Source: an uncultured Clostridium sp.
GTDB taxonomy: Bacteria > Bacillota > Clostridia > Lachnospirales > Lachnospiraceae
Direction of reading: 5' to 3'
NCBI GenBank assembly: GCA_900547035.1
Contig: URFM01000033.1
Coordinates: 1-40,836, forward strand
Length of the DNA stretch: 40,836 nucleotides
The notes beneath the pieces are model-generated. The model was not told where the DNA came from and made no database searches. It saw nothing but the letters and a program-made list of their open reading frames with translations. A program made the translations under genes and the position numbers. Below are positions 7,497 to 17,022 of the stretch, piece after piece (positions within the stretch are counted from its first letter, which is position 1; each line of letters begins with the position of its first letter).

Positions 7497-8645
7497 ATGA
7501 AAAAGATTGCCATAATCGGCTCTACCGGTTCCATCGGCACCCAGACCCTGGAGATTGTTCGCGCCAATGGGGATATTCAGGTTACAGCCCTGGCTGCGGG
7601 AAGAAATGTGGATCTGCTGGAGAGACAGATTCGGGAATTTTCTCCAAGGGTTGCGTGTTTGTGGGATGAAAAAAAAGCAGATGAATTAAGAGCGAGGACA
7701 GCGGATCTGCCTGTGAAAATTCTTGCAGGCATGGAAGGCCTGGTGGAGGCGGCTGCGGGGACCGACTGCGAGATTCTGGTCACGGCGGTGGTAGGGATGA
7801 TCGGTATTCGCCCCACCATTGCAGCCATTGAGGCGGGCAAGGACATTGCTCTGGCAAACAAGGAAACTCTGGTGACGGCCGGCCATTTGATTATGCCTTT
7901 AGCCAGAAGAAAAAGGGTGAGAATCCTTCCGGTGGATTCGGAGCATTCCGCCATTTTTCAATGTCTCCAGGGAAACGAAGGAAACGGGATACACAAGATT
8001 CTGCTGACAGCTTCCGGAGGACCTTTCAGAGGACGTACCAGAAAGGAAATGGAAGGAGTAAGGCCGGAGGACGCTCTGAAGCATCCAAACTGGGCTATGG
8101 GAAGCAAGATTACCATTGACTCCTCTACCATGGTCAATAAGGGCCTGGAGGTGATGGAGGCCAGATGGCTCTTTGATGTGGAATTAGAACAGATTCAGGT
8201 GGTCGTTCAGCCTCAGAGCGTTATTCACTCTATGGTGGAATTTGAGGACGGGGCGGTGATGGCTCAGCTGGGAACTCCGGATATGAGGCTTCCCATCCAG
8301 TATGCCCTTTATTATCCGAAACGGCGTTTCCTTTCCGGAGAGCGATTGGATTTCCGGAAAATGGGGCAGATTACCTTTGAGGCTCCGGATCTGGAGAATT
8401 TTCAGGGGTTGGCCCTGGCGTTAAGGGCATGCCGGGAAGGGGGCAGCATGCCTACGGTCTTTAACGCGGCAAATGAACTGGCGGTGCGTCTGTTCCTGGA
8501 AAGAAAGATTTCTTATCTTTCCATTACCGATTTGATTGAGGCTTCCATGAACCGCCATGTGAAAAAGGAAACTCCGTCATTGGACGATATTCTGATGACC
8601 GAACAGGAAACATATGATTATATTAATCGGCAGTTCAGGTCCTGA
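7497..8645 (+). CDS. dxr: 1-deoxy-D-xylulose 5-phosphate reductoisomerase
   Basis: Second enzyme of the methylerythritol phosphate pathway: rearranges and reduces DXP to MEP using NADPH and a divalent metal. 382 residues, the normal length. The NADPH-binding GSTGSIGTQTLEIV is at the N-terminus, LANKETLVTAGH lies near residue 120, the metal-site Asp and Glu are in DSEHSAIFQ, and SGGPFRG follows in the substrate-binding part. AGAGGAG precedes the ATG. With ispG three genes on, the window holds two enzymes of the same isoprenoid route that feeds uppS. Confidence 0.98.
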   Translation: MKKIAIIGSTGSIGTQTLEIVRANGDIQVTALAAGRNVDLLERQIREFSPRVACLWDEKKADELRARTADLPVKILAGMEGLVEAAAGTDCEILVTAVVGMIGIRPTIAAIEAGKDIALANKETLVTAGHLIMPLARRKRVRILPVDSEHSAIFQCLQGNEGNGIHKILLTASGGPFRGRTRKEMEGVRPEDALKHPNWAMGSKITIDSSTMVNKGLEVMEARWLFDVELEQIQVVVQPQSVIHSMVEFEDGAVMAQLGTPDMRLPIQYALYYPKRRFLSGERLDFRKMGQITFEAPDLENFQGLALALRACREGGSMPTVFNAANELAVRLFLERKISYLSITDLIEASMNRHVKKETPSLDDILMTEQETYDYINRQFRS

Positions 8646-8705
8646 ACCGGCCTATAAAAACAGCAGGATTATCCTGCGGGGATGAAAGGAAGAATAGGAA
8701 GATTC

Positions 8706-9752
8706 ATGAGTTTGATTGCGGCGGTACTGATTTTCGGACTGATTATTCTGATTCACGAATTCGGCCATTTTCTGCTGGCAAAGCTGAATGGCATCGGTGT
8801 TCTGGAATTTTCATTGGGAATGGGGCCAAGGCTGGTTAGCTTTCGAAAAGGGGAAACCAGATATTCCATTAAGGCGCTGCCTTTTGGGGGGTCCTGCATG
8901 ATGCTGGGCGAGGACGAGGAGGAGATGGCGCCCAATGCCTTTGGTAATAAATCCGTTTGGGCCCGGATTTCAGTGGTGGCCGCAGGACCTGTCTTTAATT
9001 TCCTTCTGGCATGGGTGCTGTCCATGGTTCTGGTAGGGGTAACCGGATACAGCAAAACTCTGGTGGCTGGTGTGGAGGAGGGGTATCCTGCCATGGAGGC
9101 GGGAATTCAGGCCGGAGATATGGTGACAAAAATCAATGGCCGCGCCGTTCACGCTTACCGGGATATCAACTTGTATACCCTGACCCATCCGGGAGAATCT
9201 CTGGAACTGACTTATGAGCGGACAGAAGATGGGGAAAAAACTGTCTACAGGAGCGTTCTGGAACCGGTCTGGGATTCCGAGCGGGGAATGTACCGAATCG
9301 GCGTACTTTTTGACGGAACCTACTACCCGGCGGATTCACCGTTCACTCTCATGGCGCAGGGGCTTTACGAAGTGGAATTCTGCATTCGATATGTGTTTGA
9401 TACCTTTTATATGATGTTTAAAGGCCTGGTGACCGTTGATGATTTGAGCGGGCCGGTTGGAATCGTGTCAGGGATTAACGCTACGGTGGAGGAGGCAGCC
9501 CCCTATGGCCTGATGACGGTTGTGTTAAGCCTGATCAGCTTGAGCATTCTGCTTAGCGCGAACCTTGGCGTTATGAACCTTCTGCCGATTCCGGCCCTGG
9601 ATGGAGGAAGACTGGTATTCCTTCTTCTGGAGGTTGTGAGGGGCAAACCCATTGACAGGGAAAAGGAAGGTATGGTCCATCTGGCGGGTATGATGCTTTT
9701 AATGGCTCTGATGATTTTCGTACTATTCAATGATTTGAGAAAGTTGTTTTGA
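8706..9752 (+). CDS. rseP: site-2 intramembrane zinc metalloprotease, RseP/RasP family
   Basis: Membrane protease that cuts within transmembrane helices, for example of anti-sigma factors or leftover signal peptides. Product 348 residues from the ATG at 8706. The first helix carries the zinc motif HEFGH (residues 17-21), a PDZ domain lies around residues 105-190, and the C-terminal helix pair holds the third zinc-ligand region [11 protein letters not shown] prefer 8706 to the in-frame ATG at 8682: the latter is preceded only by CGGGG at the edge of a small dyad (8663-8677), whereas AGGAAG precedes 8706. The place between dxr and ispG is the standard Clostridia arrangement. Confidence 0.95.
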   Translation: MSLIAAVLIFGLIILIHEFGHFLLAKLNGIGVLEFSLGMGPRLVSFRKGETRYSIKALPFGGSCMMLGEDEEEMAPNAFGNKSVWARISVVAAGPVFNFLLAWVLSMVLVGVTGYSKTLVAGVEEGYPAMEAGIQAGDMVTKINGRAVHAYRDINLYTLTHPGESLELTYERTEDGEKTVYRSVLEPVWDSERGMYRIGVLFDGTYYPADSPFTLMAQGLYEVEFCIRYVFDTFYMMFKGLVTVDDLSGPVGIVSGINATVEEAAPYGLMTVVLSLISLSILLSANLGVMNLLPIPALDGGRLVFLLLEVVRGKPIDREKEGMVHLAGMMLLMALMIFVLFNDLRKLF

Positions 9753-9771
9753 AAAGTGTGAGGGAGAGAAC

Positions 9772-10833
9772 ATGAAACGAGAACAGACCAGGAAGGTGAG
9801 GATTGGAAACCGGATAATCGGCGGAGGAAATCCCATTCTGATTCAGTCCATGTGCAATACGAAAACGGAATCGGTGGAGGATACCGTGGCGCAGATTCAT
9901 GCTTTGGAGCAGGCAGGCTGCGAAATTATCCGGGTGGCGGTCCCCACCAGGGAGGCCGCAGAGGCTTTGTCCCGGATCAAAAAGGAAATTCATATTCCAT
10001 TGGTGGCGGATATCCATTTTGATTACCGCCTTGCCATTGCGGCCATGGAGAATGGAGCGGATAAAATCCGCATCAATCCGGGCAATATTGGTTCTAAAGA
10101 ACGTATAAAAGCGGTGGTGGACTGCGCCAGAGAGCGTCAGATTCCCATTCGGGTGGGAGTCAACAGCGGTTCTCTGGAAAAATCCCTTCTGGAGAAATAC
10201 GGCGGCGTTACGGCGGAGGGCTTGGTGGAAAGCGCTTTGGGCCAGGTGGCCCTGATTGAGGAGATGGGCTATGACCAGCTGGTAATCAGCATTAAGTCTT
10301 CTGATGTAATGATGTGCGTCAGGGCTCATGAACTGATTGCCCGGCGCACGGATTACCCTCTCCATGTGGGAATTACCGAAGCGGGAACAGTGACGGCAGG
10401 CAATATTAAGTCTGCCATTGGGCTGGGGCTGATTTTAAACCAGGGAATCGGCGATACAATCCGGGTATCCCTCACCGGCGACCCGGTGGAGGAAGTGAAA
10501 TCTGCCAAACTGATTTTAAAAACCCTGGGATTGCGAAAAGGGGGAATCGAGGTGGTTTCCTGTCCCACATGCGGAAGAACCTGTATTGACCTTATTGGAT
10601 TGGCTGGAAAGGTAGAGAAGCTGGTGGCGGAATTTGATCAGCTGGATTTAAAACTAGCGGTTATGGGCTGTGTTGTAAACGGACCCGGGGAAGCCAGAGA
10701 GGCGGATTTAGGGATTGCGGGCGGAATGGGAGAGGGACTTCTGTTCCGAAAAGGCGAAATTTTGCGCAAAGTTCCTGAGGAGGAGCTTTTGGAAGCTTTG
10801 CGTCAGGAGCTGGTTTCTCTGGCTGAGGCCTAA
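9772..10833 (+). CDS. ispG: 4-hydroxy-3-methylbut-2-en-1-yl diphosphate synthase
   Basis: [4Fe-4S] enzyme of the methylerythritol phosphate pathway; reductively opens methylerythritol cyclodiphosphate to HMBPP. 353 residues, the length of the bacterial two-domain form. The N-terminal TIM barrel begins with [20 protein letters not shown]. The C-terminal cluster domain has Cys residues in SCPTCGRTC and in [19 protein letters not shown] lies just upstream of the ATG. It follows rseP by 19 bases and precedes polC; the proS gene often found between ispG and polC is absent here. Confidence 0.98.
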   Translation: MKREQTRKVRIGNRIIGGGNPILIQSMCNTKTESVEDTVAQIHALEQAGCEIIRVAVPTREAAEALSRIKKEIHIPLVADIHFDYRLAIAAMENGADKIRINPGNIGSKERIKAVVDCARERQIPIRVGVNSGSLEKSLLEKYGGVTAEGLVESALGQVALIEEMGYDQLVISIKSSDVMMCVRAHELIARRTDYPLHVGITEAGTVTAGNIKSAIGLGLILNQGIGDTIRVSLTGDPVEEVKSAKLILKTLGLRKGGIEVVSCPTCGRTCIDLIGLAGKVEKLVAEFDQLDLKLAVMGCVVNGPGEAREADLGIAGGMGEGLLFRKGEILRKVPEEELLEALRQELVSLAEA

Positions 10834-10875
10834 AAGCCTTAGAGGACGGCTGCGTAAGAGATAGGAAGCGATTTC

Positions 10876-13800
10876 ATGGAAAAACGGTTTTTTGATGTAT
10901 TTCCGGGCTTAAATGTGGCGGAACCCTTAAAGGAGCTTTTGGAGATGGTGCAGGTGGAACGTGTTACCGCGGCCAGAGACAGAAGCTCCATCCGCATCTA
11001 TTTAAAAAGTACCCGATTGATTCACAAGCATAATATTTACGATCTGGAACGGGGGATTAAGGAGCAGCTGTTTCCCGACAAACAGCTGACGATAAAGATT
11101 CAGGAGAAATACCGTTTATCAGATCAGTACACCCCCAAAAAGCTTCTGGAGCTTTACAGGGACAGCCTTCTTCTGGAGCTGAAAAACTACAGCATTGTGG
11201 AGTACAACATGTTCCGTAAGGCCAACATCACCTTTGAGGGTCAGGACAAAATGGATATGACCATCGAGGACACCATGGTAAACCGGGACCGGGTAGGGGA
11301 ACTGAAGCGGGTACTGGAGAAGGTGTTTGGAGAGCGATGCGGCCTGCCGGTGGAGATTACCTGGCGTTATGTACCGCCTACGGGCGGCGAGATGAGAAAA
11401 AAGATGCAGCTGCGGATGGAGGAGGAAGCACGCCAGATTTACTGGAGAAACCACGGGGGAGAGCCGGGAGCGGAAAATGGATACAGTGCTCCGAAGAGTT
11501 CGGGAAGGCCGGCTTTGGAAGGAGCCGGAGGGACGGATGGATTTTTTGCTCCTTCCGGAACTTTTGCAGCCGATTCGGCGCCCTGGGACAGCCAAGCGCC
11601 TGTGCCAGAAGCAGCGCTGCCAGGAAATGGAACTGTTTCGGCAGAAAAGAAGGACAAGGCCTTGAAGGATCAGGGCGGTCTGACGCGGGGAAAGGCTCAG
11701 GAAGGAAGTTTAAGCCGGGGCCGGAAGAAAGAAGGCTGGGGAAAGAACAGCCGTTTCGGGGAGGAAAAATCCTATTCTCTGAAGCGCTCTGATAATCCGG
11801 ATGTGCTCTATGGCCGTGATTTTGATGACGACTTTATCCCGATTGATGCCATTGAAGGGGAGATGGGAGAAGTCACCCTGAGAGGCAAAATTCTGACCAG
11901 CGAGAGCCGGGAGCTGCGCAGCGGAAAGTTTATTCTTACCTTTGATGTGACGGATTTTACTGATACTATTACCGTGAAAATGTTTGTGCGTCCGGAACTT
12001 TTCGACGAGGTGAAGGCGGTGCTGCCAGTGGGAAGCTTCATCCGAATTAAGGGAGTGACCACCATCGACCGGTTTGACGGGGAGCTGACTCTGGGTTCTA
12101 TCTTGGGAATTAAGAAGGCGGAGGATTTCACTTCCAAGCGGATGGACAACAGCCTGGAAAAGCGGGTGGAGCTTCACTGCCACACAAAGATGAGCGATAT
12201 GGACGGTGTATCCGAGGTAAAGGATATCATCAAGCGGGCCAAGAAATGGGGAATGTCCGCGATTGCCGTGACGGACCATGGCTGCGTTCAGGCCTTCCCG
12301 GATGCTAACCATGCCCTGGATAAGGGGGATGCCTTTAAGGTTCTCTACGGAGTGGAGGGATACCTGGTAGATGATACCAAGCAGCTGGTGGAAAATTCCA
12401 GAAACCAGAGCTTTGGAGATACCTTTGTGGTTTTTGATATTGAGACCACAGGCTTTAGCCCGGAGAAAAACCGGATCATTGAAATCGGAGCGGTGAGAGT
12501 GGAGGATGGAACGATTACGGATCGGTTTTCCACGTTCATAAATCCGGATGTTCCCATTCCCTTTGAGATTGAAAAACTGACGGGAATCAACGATGCAATG
12601 GTGCTTCCGTACCCAAAAATCGATGTAATTTTACCTCAATTTTTGGATTTTGTGGGGGATGCGGTCCTTGTAGCCCACAATGCGTCCTTCGATGTGGGAT
12701 TTATTGACCACTATGCGAAAAAAATGGGATTGGATTTTGCTCCTACGGTTCTGGACACGGTGGCCATGGCCAGGGTCCTTTTGCCAAATTTGAACCGGTA
12801 CAAGCTGGACACAGTAGCCAAGGCCCTGAACATTTCCCTGGAGAACCATCACCGGGCCGTGGACGATGCGGGCTGTACGGCGGAGATTTTCGCCGCCTTT
12901 GTGAAAATGTTCCGGGAGCGGGATGTGGAAACCCTGGACCAGTTAAACGCTTTAAAGACCATGGACGAGGAGACCATCAAGAAGCTGCCCACCTACCATG
13001 TGATTATCCTGGCTAAAAACGATGTGGGTCGGATTAACCTTTACCGTCTGGTGAGCCTGTCCCATCTGACCTACTACGCCAGACGGCCCAGAATCCCCAA
13101 AAGCGTGCTGAACCAGTACCGGGAAGGCCTCATTATCGGCTCCGCCTGTGAGGCGGGAGAGCTGTACCAGGCTCTGCTGCGGGGAGCTCCGGATTCAGAA
13201 ATTGCCAGACTGGTTCGGTTTTACGACTATCTGGAAATTCAGCCCATCGGCAATAACGCTTTTATGCTGAGGGATGAAAAAAGTACGGTGAAGACAGAGG
13301 AGGAACTGAGGGATCTGAACCGGAAAATCGTAAAACTGGGGGAGCAGTTCGGCAAGCTGGTCTGCGCTACCTGCGACGTCCATTTCCTGGATCCCCAGGA
13401 TGAAATTTACCGCCGGATTATTATGGCGGGCCAGGGTTTTAAGGATGCGGACGAGCAGGCTCCGCTTTTTCTTCGCACCACCGAGGAGATGTTAAAGGAG
13501 TTTGAGTATCTGGGACCGGATAAAGCCTATGAGGTGGTGGTTACGAATACCCGGAAGGTGGCGGACATGTGCGAGAAAATTGCCCCGGTACGGCCGGATA
13601 AGTGTCCTCCGGTAATTCCGGATTCGGACAAGACGCTGACAAAGATCTGTTACGACCGGGCCCATGAGATGTACGGGGAGGAACTTCCTCAGATCGTAGT
13701 AGACCGGCTGGAGCGGGAGCTTCATTCTATTATTACCAATGGATTCGCGGTAATGTACATCATCGCCCAGAAGCTGGTGTGGAAATCCAATGAGGACGGC

Positions 13801-15498
13801 TATCTGGTAGGATCCAGAGGCTCCGTCGGTTCCTCCTTTGTGGCTACCATGGCGGGAATTACGGAGGTAAATCCCTTAAGCCCCCACTATCACTGCCCCA
13901 AGTGCCGCTACTATGATTTCGACTCTCCGGAGGTGAAGGCATTTTCCGGCATGGCGGGCTGCGATATGCCGGATAAGAAATGCCCGGTCTGCGGTACGCT
14001 CCTGGAAAAGGACGGATTTGATATTCCATTTGAAACTTTCCTCGGATTTAAGGGGGACAAGGAGCCGGATATTGACCTGAACTTTTCCGGAGAATACCAG
14101 AGTAAGGCCCACGACTACACGGAGGTTATCTTCGGCAAGGGCCAGACCTTCCGGGCAGGGACCATCGGCACCCTGGCGGACAAGACGGCCTTCGGCTATG
14201 TGAAAAAATATTATGAGGAACGGGGAAGCCGAAAGCGCAACTGCGAGATCAACCGCATCGTTCAGGGCTGCGTGGGAGTGCGGCGGACTACGGGACAGCA
14301 TCCGGGGGGCATCATCGTGCTTCCCCTGGGAGAGGAGATCTACTCCTTTACTCCGGTACAGCACCCGGCCAACGATATGACCACCTCCACCATTACCACC
14401 CATTTTGACTATCACTCCATTGACCACAACCTGCTGAAGCTGGACATTCTGGGACACGATGATCCCACCATGATCCGAATGCTTCAGGATCTGACTGGGA
14501 TTGATCCGGTTCACGACATCCCTCTGGACAGCAAGGAGGTTATGAGCCTGTTCCAGAATACGGAAGCCCTTGGGATTCAGCCGGAGGATATCGGCGGCTG
14601 CCCCCTGGGAGCTCTGGGAGTGCCGGAGTTTGGTACGGACTTTGCAATGCAGATGCTTCTTGACACCAAGCCCAAATACTTTTCCGACCTGGTGCGGATT
14701 GCCGGCCTGGCCCACGGCACGGATGTGTGGCTGGGAAATGCCCAGACCCTGATTCAGGAGGGAAAGGCAACCATTCAGACAGCCATCTGTACCCGTGACG
14801 ACATTATGATCTATCTGATTTCCAAGGGGCTGGACGAGGGACTGTCCTTCACCATCATGGAGAGTGTACGAAAGGGCAAGGGACTGAAACCCGAGTGGGT
14901 GACGGAGATGGAAGCACATAGGGTGCCGGACTGGTATATCTGGTCCTGCAAGAAGATCAAATATATGTTCCCCAAAGCCCATGCGGCGGCCTACGTTATG
15001 ATGGCCTGGCGCATTGCCTACTGCAAGATCTTCTATCCCCTTGCGTACTACGCGGCCTTCTTCAGCATCCGCGCCAGCGCCTTTTCCTACGAAATCATGT
15101 GCCAGGGGCGGGACAAGCTGGAATACTACCTGGCAGATTACAAGAAACGGGCCGATACCCTGTCGAAAAAGGAGCAGGATACCCTCCGGGATATGCGGAT
15201 TGTCCAGGAAATGTACGCCAGAGGATTTGAGTTTATGCCCCTGGATATTTACCGGGCAAAAGCAAGAGATTTTCAGATTATCGACGGGAAGCTGATGCCA
15301 TCCCTAAGCAGCATCGACGGACTGGGGGAGAAGGCCGCGGAGGCTGTGGTGGACGCGGTGAAGGACGGCCCCTTTTTGTCCAGAGAGGATTTCAGCAACC
15401 GGACGAAAGTCAACGGCACGATCTGCGGTCTGATGGCAGATTTAGGACTTTTAAAGGATTTGCCCCAGTCCAATCAGCTGTCGCTGTTTGACCTGTAA
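10876..15498 (+). CDS. polC: DNA polymerase III subunit alpha, Gram-positive type (PolC)
   Basis: Main replicative polymerase of low-GC Gram-positives, with built-in proofreading. 1540 residues, slightly long for the family. Domains in order: N-terminal domains (1-190); a Gly/Ala/Lys/Glu-rich, probably disordered linker (about 191-303); OB fold (about 310-430); PHP domain beginning LHCHTKMSDMDG near 433, interrupted by the DEDDh exonuclease (FDIETTG near 518, later HNASFD and HHRAVDDA); a four-cysteine zinc module (about 1007-1040); the polymerase core with the catalytic pair D1065 and D1067 in PDIDLNF; and the helix-hairpin-helix and C-terminal region ending in the beta-clamp-binding QLSLFDL. 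Nothing is missing. The linker sequence is unusual (see findings). Confidence 0.98.
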   Translation: MEKRFFDVFPGLNVAEPLKELLEMVQVERVTAARDRSSIRIYLKSTRLIHKHNIYDLERGIKEQLFPDKQLTIKIQEKYRLSDQYTPKKLLELYRDSLLLELKNYSIVEYNMFRKANITFEGQDKMDMTIEDTMVNRDRVGELKRVLEKVFGERCGLPVEITWRYVPPTGGEMRKKMQLRMEEEARQIYWRNHGGEPGAENGYSAPKSSGRPALEGAGGTDGFFAPSGTFAADSAPWDSQAPVPEAALPGNGTVSAEKKDKALKDQGGLTRGKAQEGSLSRGRKKEGWGKNSRFGEEKSYSLKRSDNPDVLYGRDFDDDFIPIDAIEGEMGEVTLRGKILTSESRELRSGKFILTFDVTDFTDTITVKMFVRPELFDEVKAVLPVGSFIRIKGVTTIDRFDGELTLGSILGIKKAEDFTSKRMDNSLEKRVELHCHTKMSDMDGVSEVKDIIKRAKKWGMSAIAVTDHGCVQAFPDANHALDKGDAFKVLYGVEGYLVDDTKQLVENSRNQSFGDTFVVFDIETTGFSPEKNRIIEIGAVRVEDGTITDRFSTFINPDVPIPFEIEKLTGINDAMVLPYPKIDVILPQFLDFVGDAVLVAHNASFDVGFIDHYAKKMGLDFAPTVLDTVAMARVLLPNLNRYKLDTVAKALNISLENHHRAVDDAGCTAEIFAAFVKMFRERDVETLDQLNALKTMDEETIKKLPTYHVIILAKNDVGRINLYRLVSLSHLTYYARRPRIPKSVLNQYREGLIIGSACEAGELYQALLRGAPDSEIARLVRFYDYLEIQPIGNNAFMLRDEKSTVKTEEELRDLNRKIVKLGEQFGKLVCATCDVHFLDPQDEIYRRIIMAGQGFKDADEQAPLFLRTTEEMLKEFEYLGPDKAYEVVVTNTRKVADMCEKIAPVRPDKCPPVIPDSDKTLTKICYDRAHEMYGEELPQIVVDRLERELHSIITNGFAVMYIIAQKLVWKSNEDGYLVGSRGSVGSSFVATMAGITEVNPLSPHYHCPKCRYYDFDSPEVKAFSGMAGCDMPDKKCPVCGTLLEKDGFDIPFETFLGFKGDKEPDIDLNFSGEYQSKAHDYTEVIFGKGQTFRAGTIGTLADKTAFGYVKKYYEERGSRKRNCEINRIVQGCVGVRRTTGQHPGGIIVLPLGEEIYSFTPVQHPANDMTTSTITTHFDYHSIDHNLLKLDILGHDDPTMIRMLQDLTGIDPVHDIPLDSKEVMSLFQNTEALGIQPEDIGGCPLGALGVPEFGTDFAMQMLLDTKPKYFSDLVRIAGLAHGTDVWLGNAQTLIQEGKATIQTAICTRDDIMIYLISKGLDEGLSFTIMESVRKGKGLKPEWVTEMEAHRVPDWYIWSCKKIKYMFPKAHAAAYVMMAWRIAYCKIFYPLAYYAAFFSIRASAFSYEIMCQGRDKLEYYLADYKKRADTLSKKEQDTLRDMRIVQEMYARGFEFMPLDIYRAKARDFQIIDGKLMPSLSSIDGLGEKAAEAVVDAVKDGPFLSREDFSNRTKVNGTICGLMADLGLLKDLPQSNQLSLFDL

Positions 15499-15508
15499 TT
15501 AGCCATGC

Positions 15509-15588
15509 AGAAACCCGGGGCGAAAGCCCCCGGACGAGCTGGCTCAGAGAGGGGGATTTTGCCCCGTGTTTCTATAGGGCGGACGCCC
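15509..15588 (+). other. structured intergenic region between polC and the symporter
   Basis: The 121-base gap has several strong stems: GGGGC-GAAA-GCCCC capped by a GNRA-type loop (15517-15530), GAGC/GCTC (15536-15545), GGGG/CCCC (15551-15565) and GGGC/GCCC (15577-15588). An alternative long-range pairing AGAAAC...GGGGC with GCCCC...GTTTCT (15509-15521 with 15561-15573) would exclude some of these. No T-tract follows. It could be a polC transcript end or a leader for the downstream transporter. I could not match it to a riboswitch class I know. Confidence 0.45.
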
Positions 15589-15619
15589 GGTACAAAAAGA
15601 GAATGAGAGGTTTTATGAC

Positions 15620-16990
15620 ATGGAAAGGGAAAAATTTTCATCCAGATTGGGATTTATCCTGATTTCGGCAGGCTGCGCCATCGGCCTCGGAAATGTATGG
15701 CGGTTCCCCTATATTGTAGGGGCCTACGGAGGAGCGGCCTTCGTGCTGGTCTATATTCTGTTTTTGCTGGCTCTGGGGCTTCCCATCGTGGTGATGGAGT
15801 TTGCCGTGGGAAGAGCCAGCCGCAAGAGCGCGGCCCTGTCCTTTGATGTGCTGGAGCCGGAGGGTTCCAAGTGGCACCTGGCAAAAATTATTGCCATCGC
15901 GGGAAACTATATTCTGATGATGTTCTATACCACGGTGGCCGGATGGATGCTTTTATATTTCTTTAAAATGGCCAAAGGCGATTTTGTGGGCCTGGACGCG
16001 GCCGGTGTGGGGCAGGAGTTCAACGCTCTCATGGACCAGCCTGGCCTTATGACGCTGTTCATGGTCATTACGGTGGTGATCTGTTTTGCTATCTGCATGA
16101 TGGGCCTTCAGGATGGCGTGGAGCGGATTACCAAGGTGATGATGATTTGCCTGTTCCTGCTGCTGATCGTGTTGGCGGTGAATTCCGTTCTGCTGGAGGG
16201 AGGCGCAGAGGGGCTGAGCTTCTACTTAAAGCCGGATTTCGGGAAAATGACGGAAGCGGGGCTGGGAGAATCCCTCTACGCCGCCATGGGTCAATCCTTC
16301 TTTACCTTGAGCATCGGCATCGGCGCTCTGGCGATTTTCGGAAGCTACATCGGCAAGGAGCGGAGGCTGACGGGAGAGGCTATTAATGTTCTGATTCTGG
16401 ATACCTGCGTGGCCTTTATGTCGGGACTGATTATCTTTCCGGCCTGCTCCGCTTACGGCATCGAGTCCACCTCCGGCCCCTCCCTGGTGTTTATCACCCT
16501 GCCGAATGTGTTTAACCATATGCCCCTGGGCCGGTTCTGGGGAGCGCTGTTCTTCATTTTTATGACCTTTGCGGCCTATTCCACGGTCATCGCCGTGTTC
16601 CAGAACATGATTTCTTTTGCCACGGACCTGACGGGCTGCTCCATCAAGAAGGCGGCCTGGGTGAACATTGTGGTGGTGATTGTGCTCTCGCTTCCCTGTG
16701 TTCTGGGCTTCAATGTGCTCAGCGGCTTTGCGCCCTTCGGGGATGGAAGCACCATTATGGATTTGGAAGATTTCCTGACCAGTAATACCCTTCTTCCTAT
16801 TGGAAGCCTGATTTATCTGCTGTTCTGCACCAGCCGCTACGGGTGGGGATTTAAGAAATTCATGGCGGAGGCCAACGAGGGGACGGGAATTAAGTTCCCG
16901 GCCTGGGCCAGAGTTTATGTGACCTATGTGCTGCCGGTGATTATGATTGTGCTGTTTGCGGCAGGATATTGGTCGAAATTTGTGGGATAA
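15620..16990 (+). CDS. sodium-dependent amino-acid transporter, neurotransmitter:sodium symporter (SLC6/LeuT) family
   Basis: Membrane protein of 456 residues expected to take up an amino acid together with Na+. The first helix has the unwound substrate-site signature AGCAIGLGNVWRFPY (about residues 17-31), followed by YGGAAFVLVYI. About eleven hydrophobic segments can be counted, the number usual for many bacterial members (LeuT itself has twelve). Substrate cannot be read from the sequence; characterised bacterial relatives take hydrophobic or aromatic amino acids. GAGAGG lies upstream of the ATG. It is followed after 32 bases by a LysR regulator in the same direction, which may share its transcript. 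Confidence 0.93.
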   Translation: MEREKFSSRLGFILISAGCAIGLGNVWRFPYIVGAYGGAAFVLVYILFLLALGLPIVVMEFAVGRASRKSAALSFDVLEPEGSKWHLAKIIAIAGNYILMMFYTTVAGWMLLYFFKMAKGDFVGLDAAGVGQEFNALMDQPGLMTLFMVITVVICFAICMMGLQDGVERITKVMMICLFLLLIVLAVNSVLLEGGAEGLSFYLKPDFGKMTEAGLGESLYAAMGQSFFTLSIGIGALAIFGSYIGKERRLTGEAINVLILDTCVAFMSGLIIFPACSAYGIESTSGPSLVFITLPNVFNHMPLGRFWGALFFIFMTFAAYSTVIAVFQNMISFATDLTGCSIKKAAWVNIVVVIVLSLPCVLGFNVLSGFAPFGDGSTIMDLEDFLTSNTLLPIGSLIYLLFCTSRYGWGFKKFMAEANEGTGIKFPAWARVYVTYVLPVIMIVLFAAGYWSKFVG

Positions 16991-17022
16991 ACAAAAAGAA
17001 AAAGCAGGCAGGGGGTGGGCCT

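Noticed and set aside
13876..14982. A long (368-codon) open frame on the - strand opposite polC
   Set aside because: It lies wholly inside polC, has no ribosome site or recognisable domain, and its composition is that of an antisense shadow of GC-biased codons.
15509..15588. Glycine or guanidine riboswitch before the symporter
   Set aside because: Some GAGAG and stem patterns were suggestive, but the conserved cores of those classes are not present.
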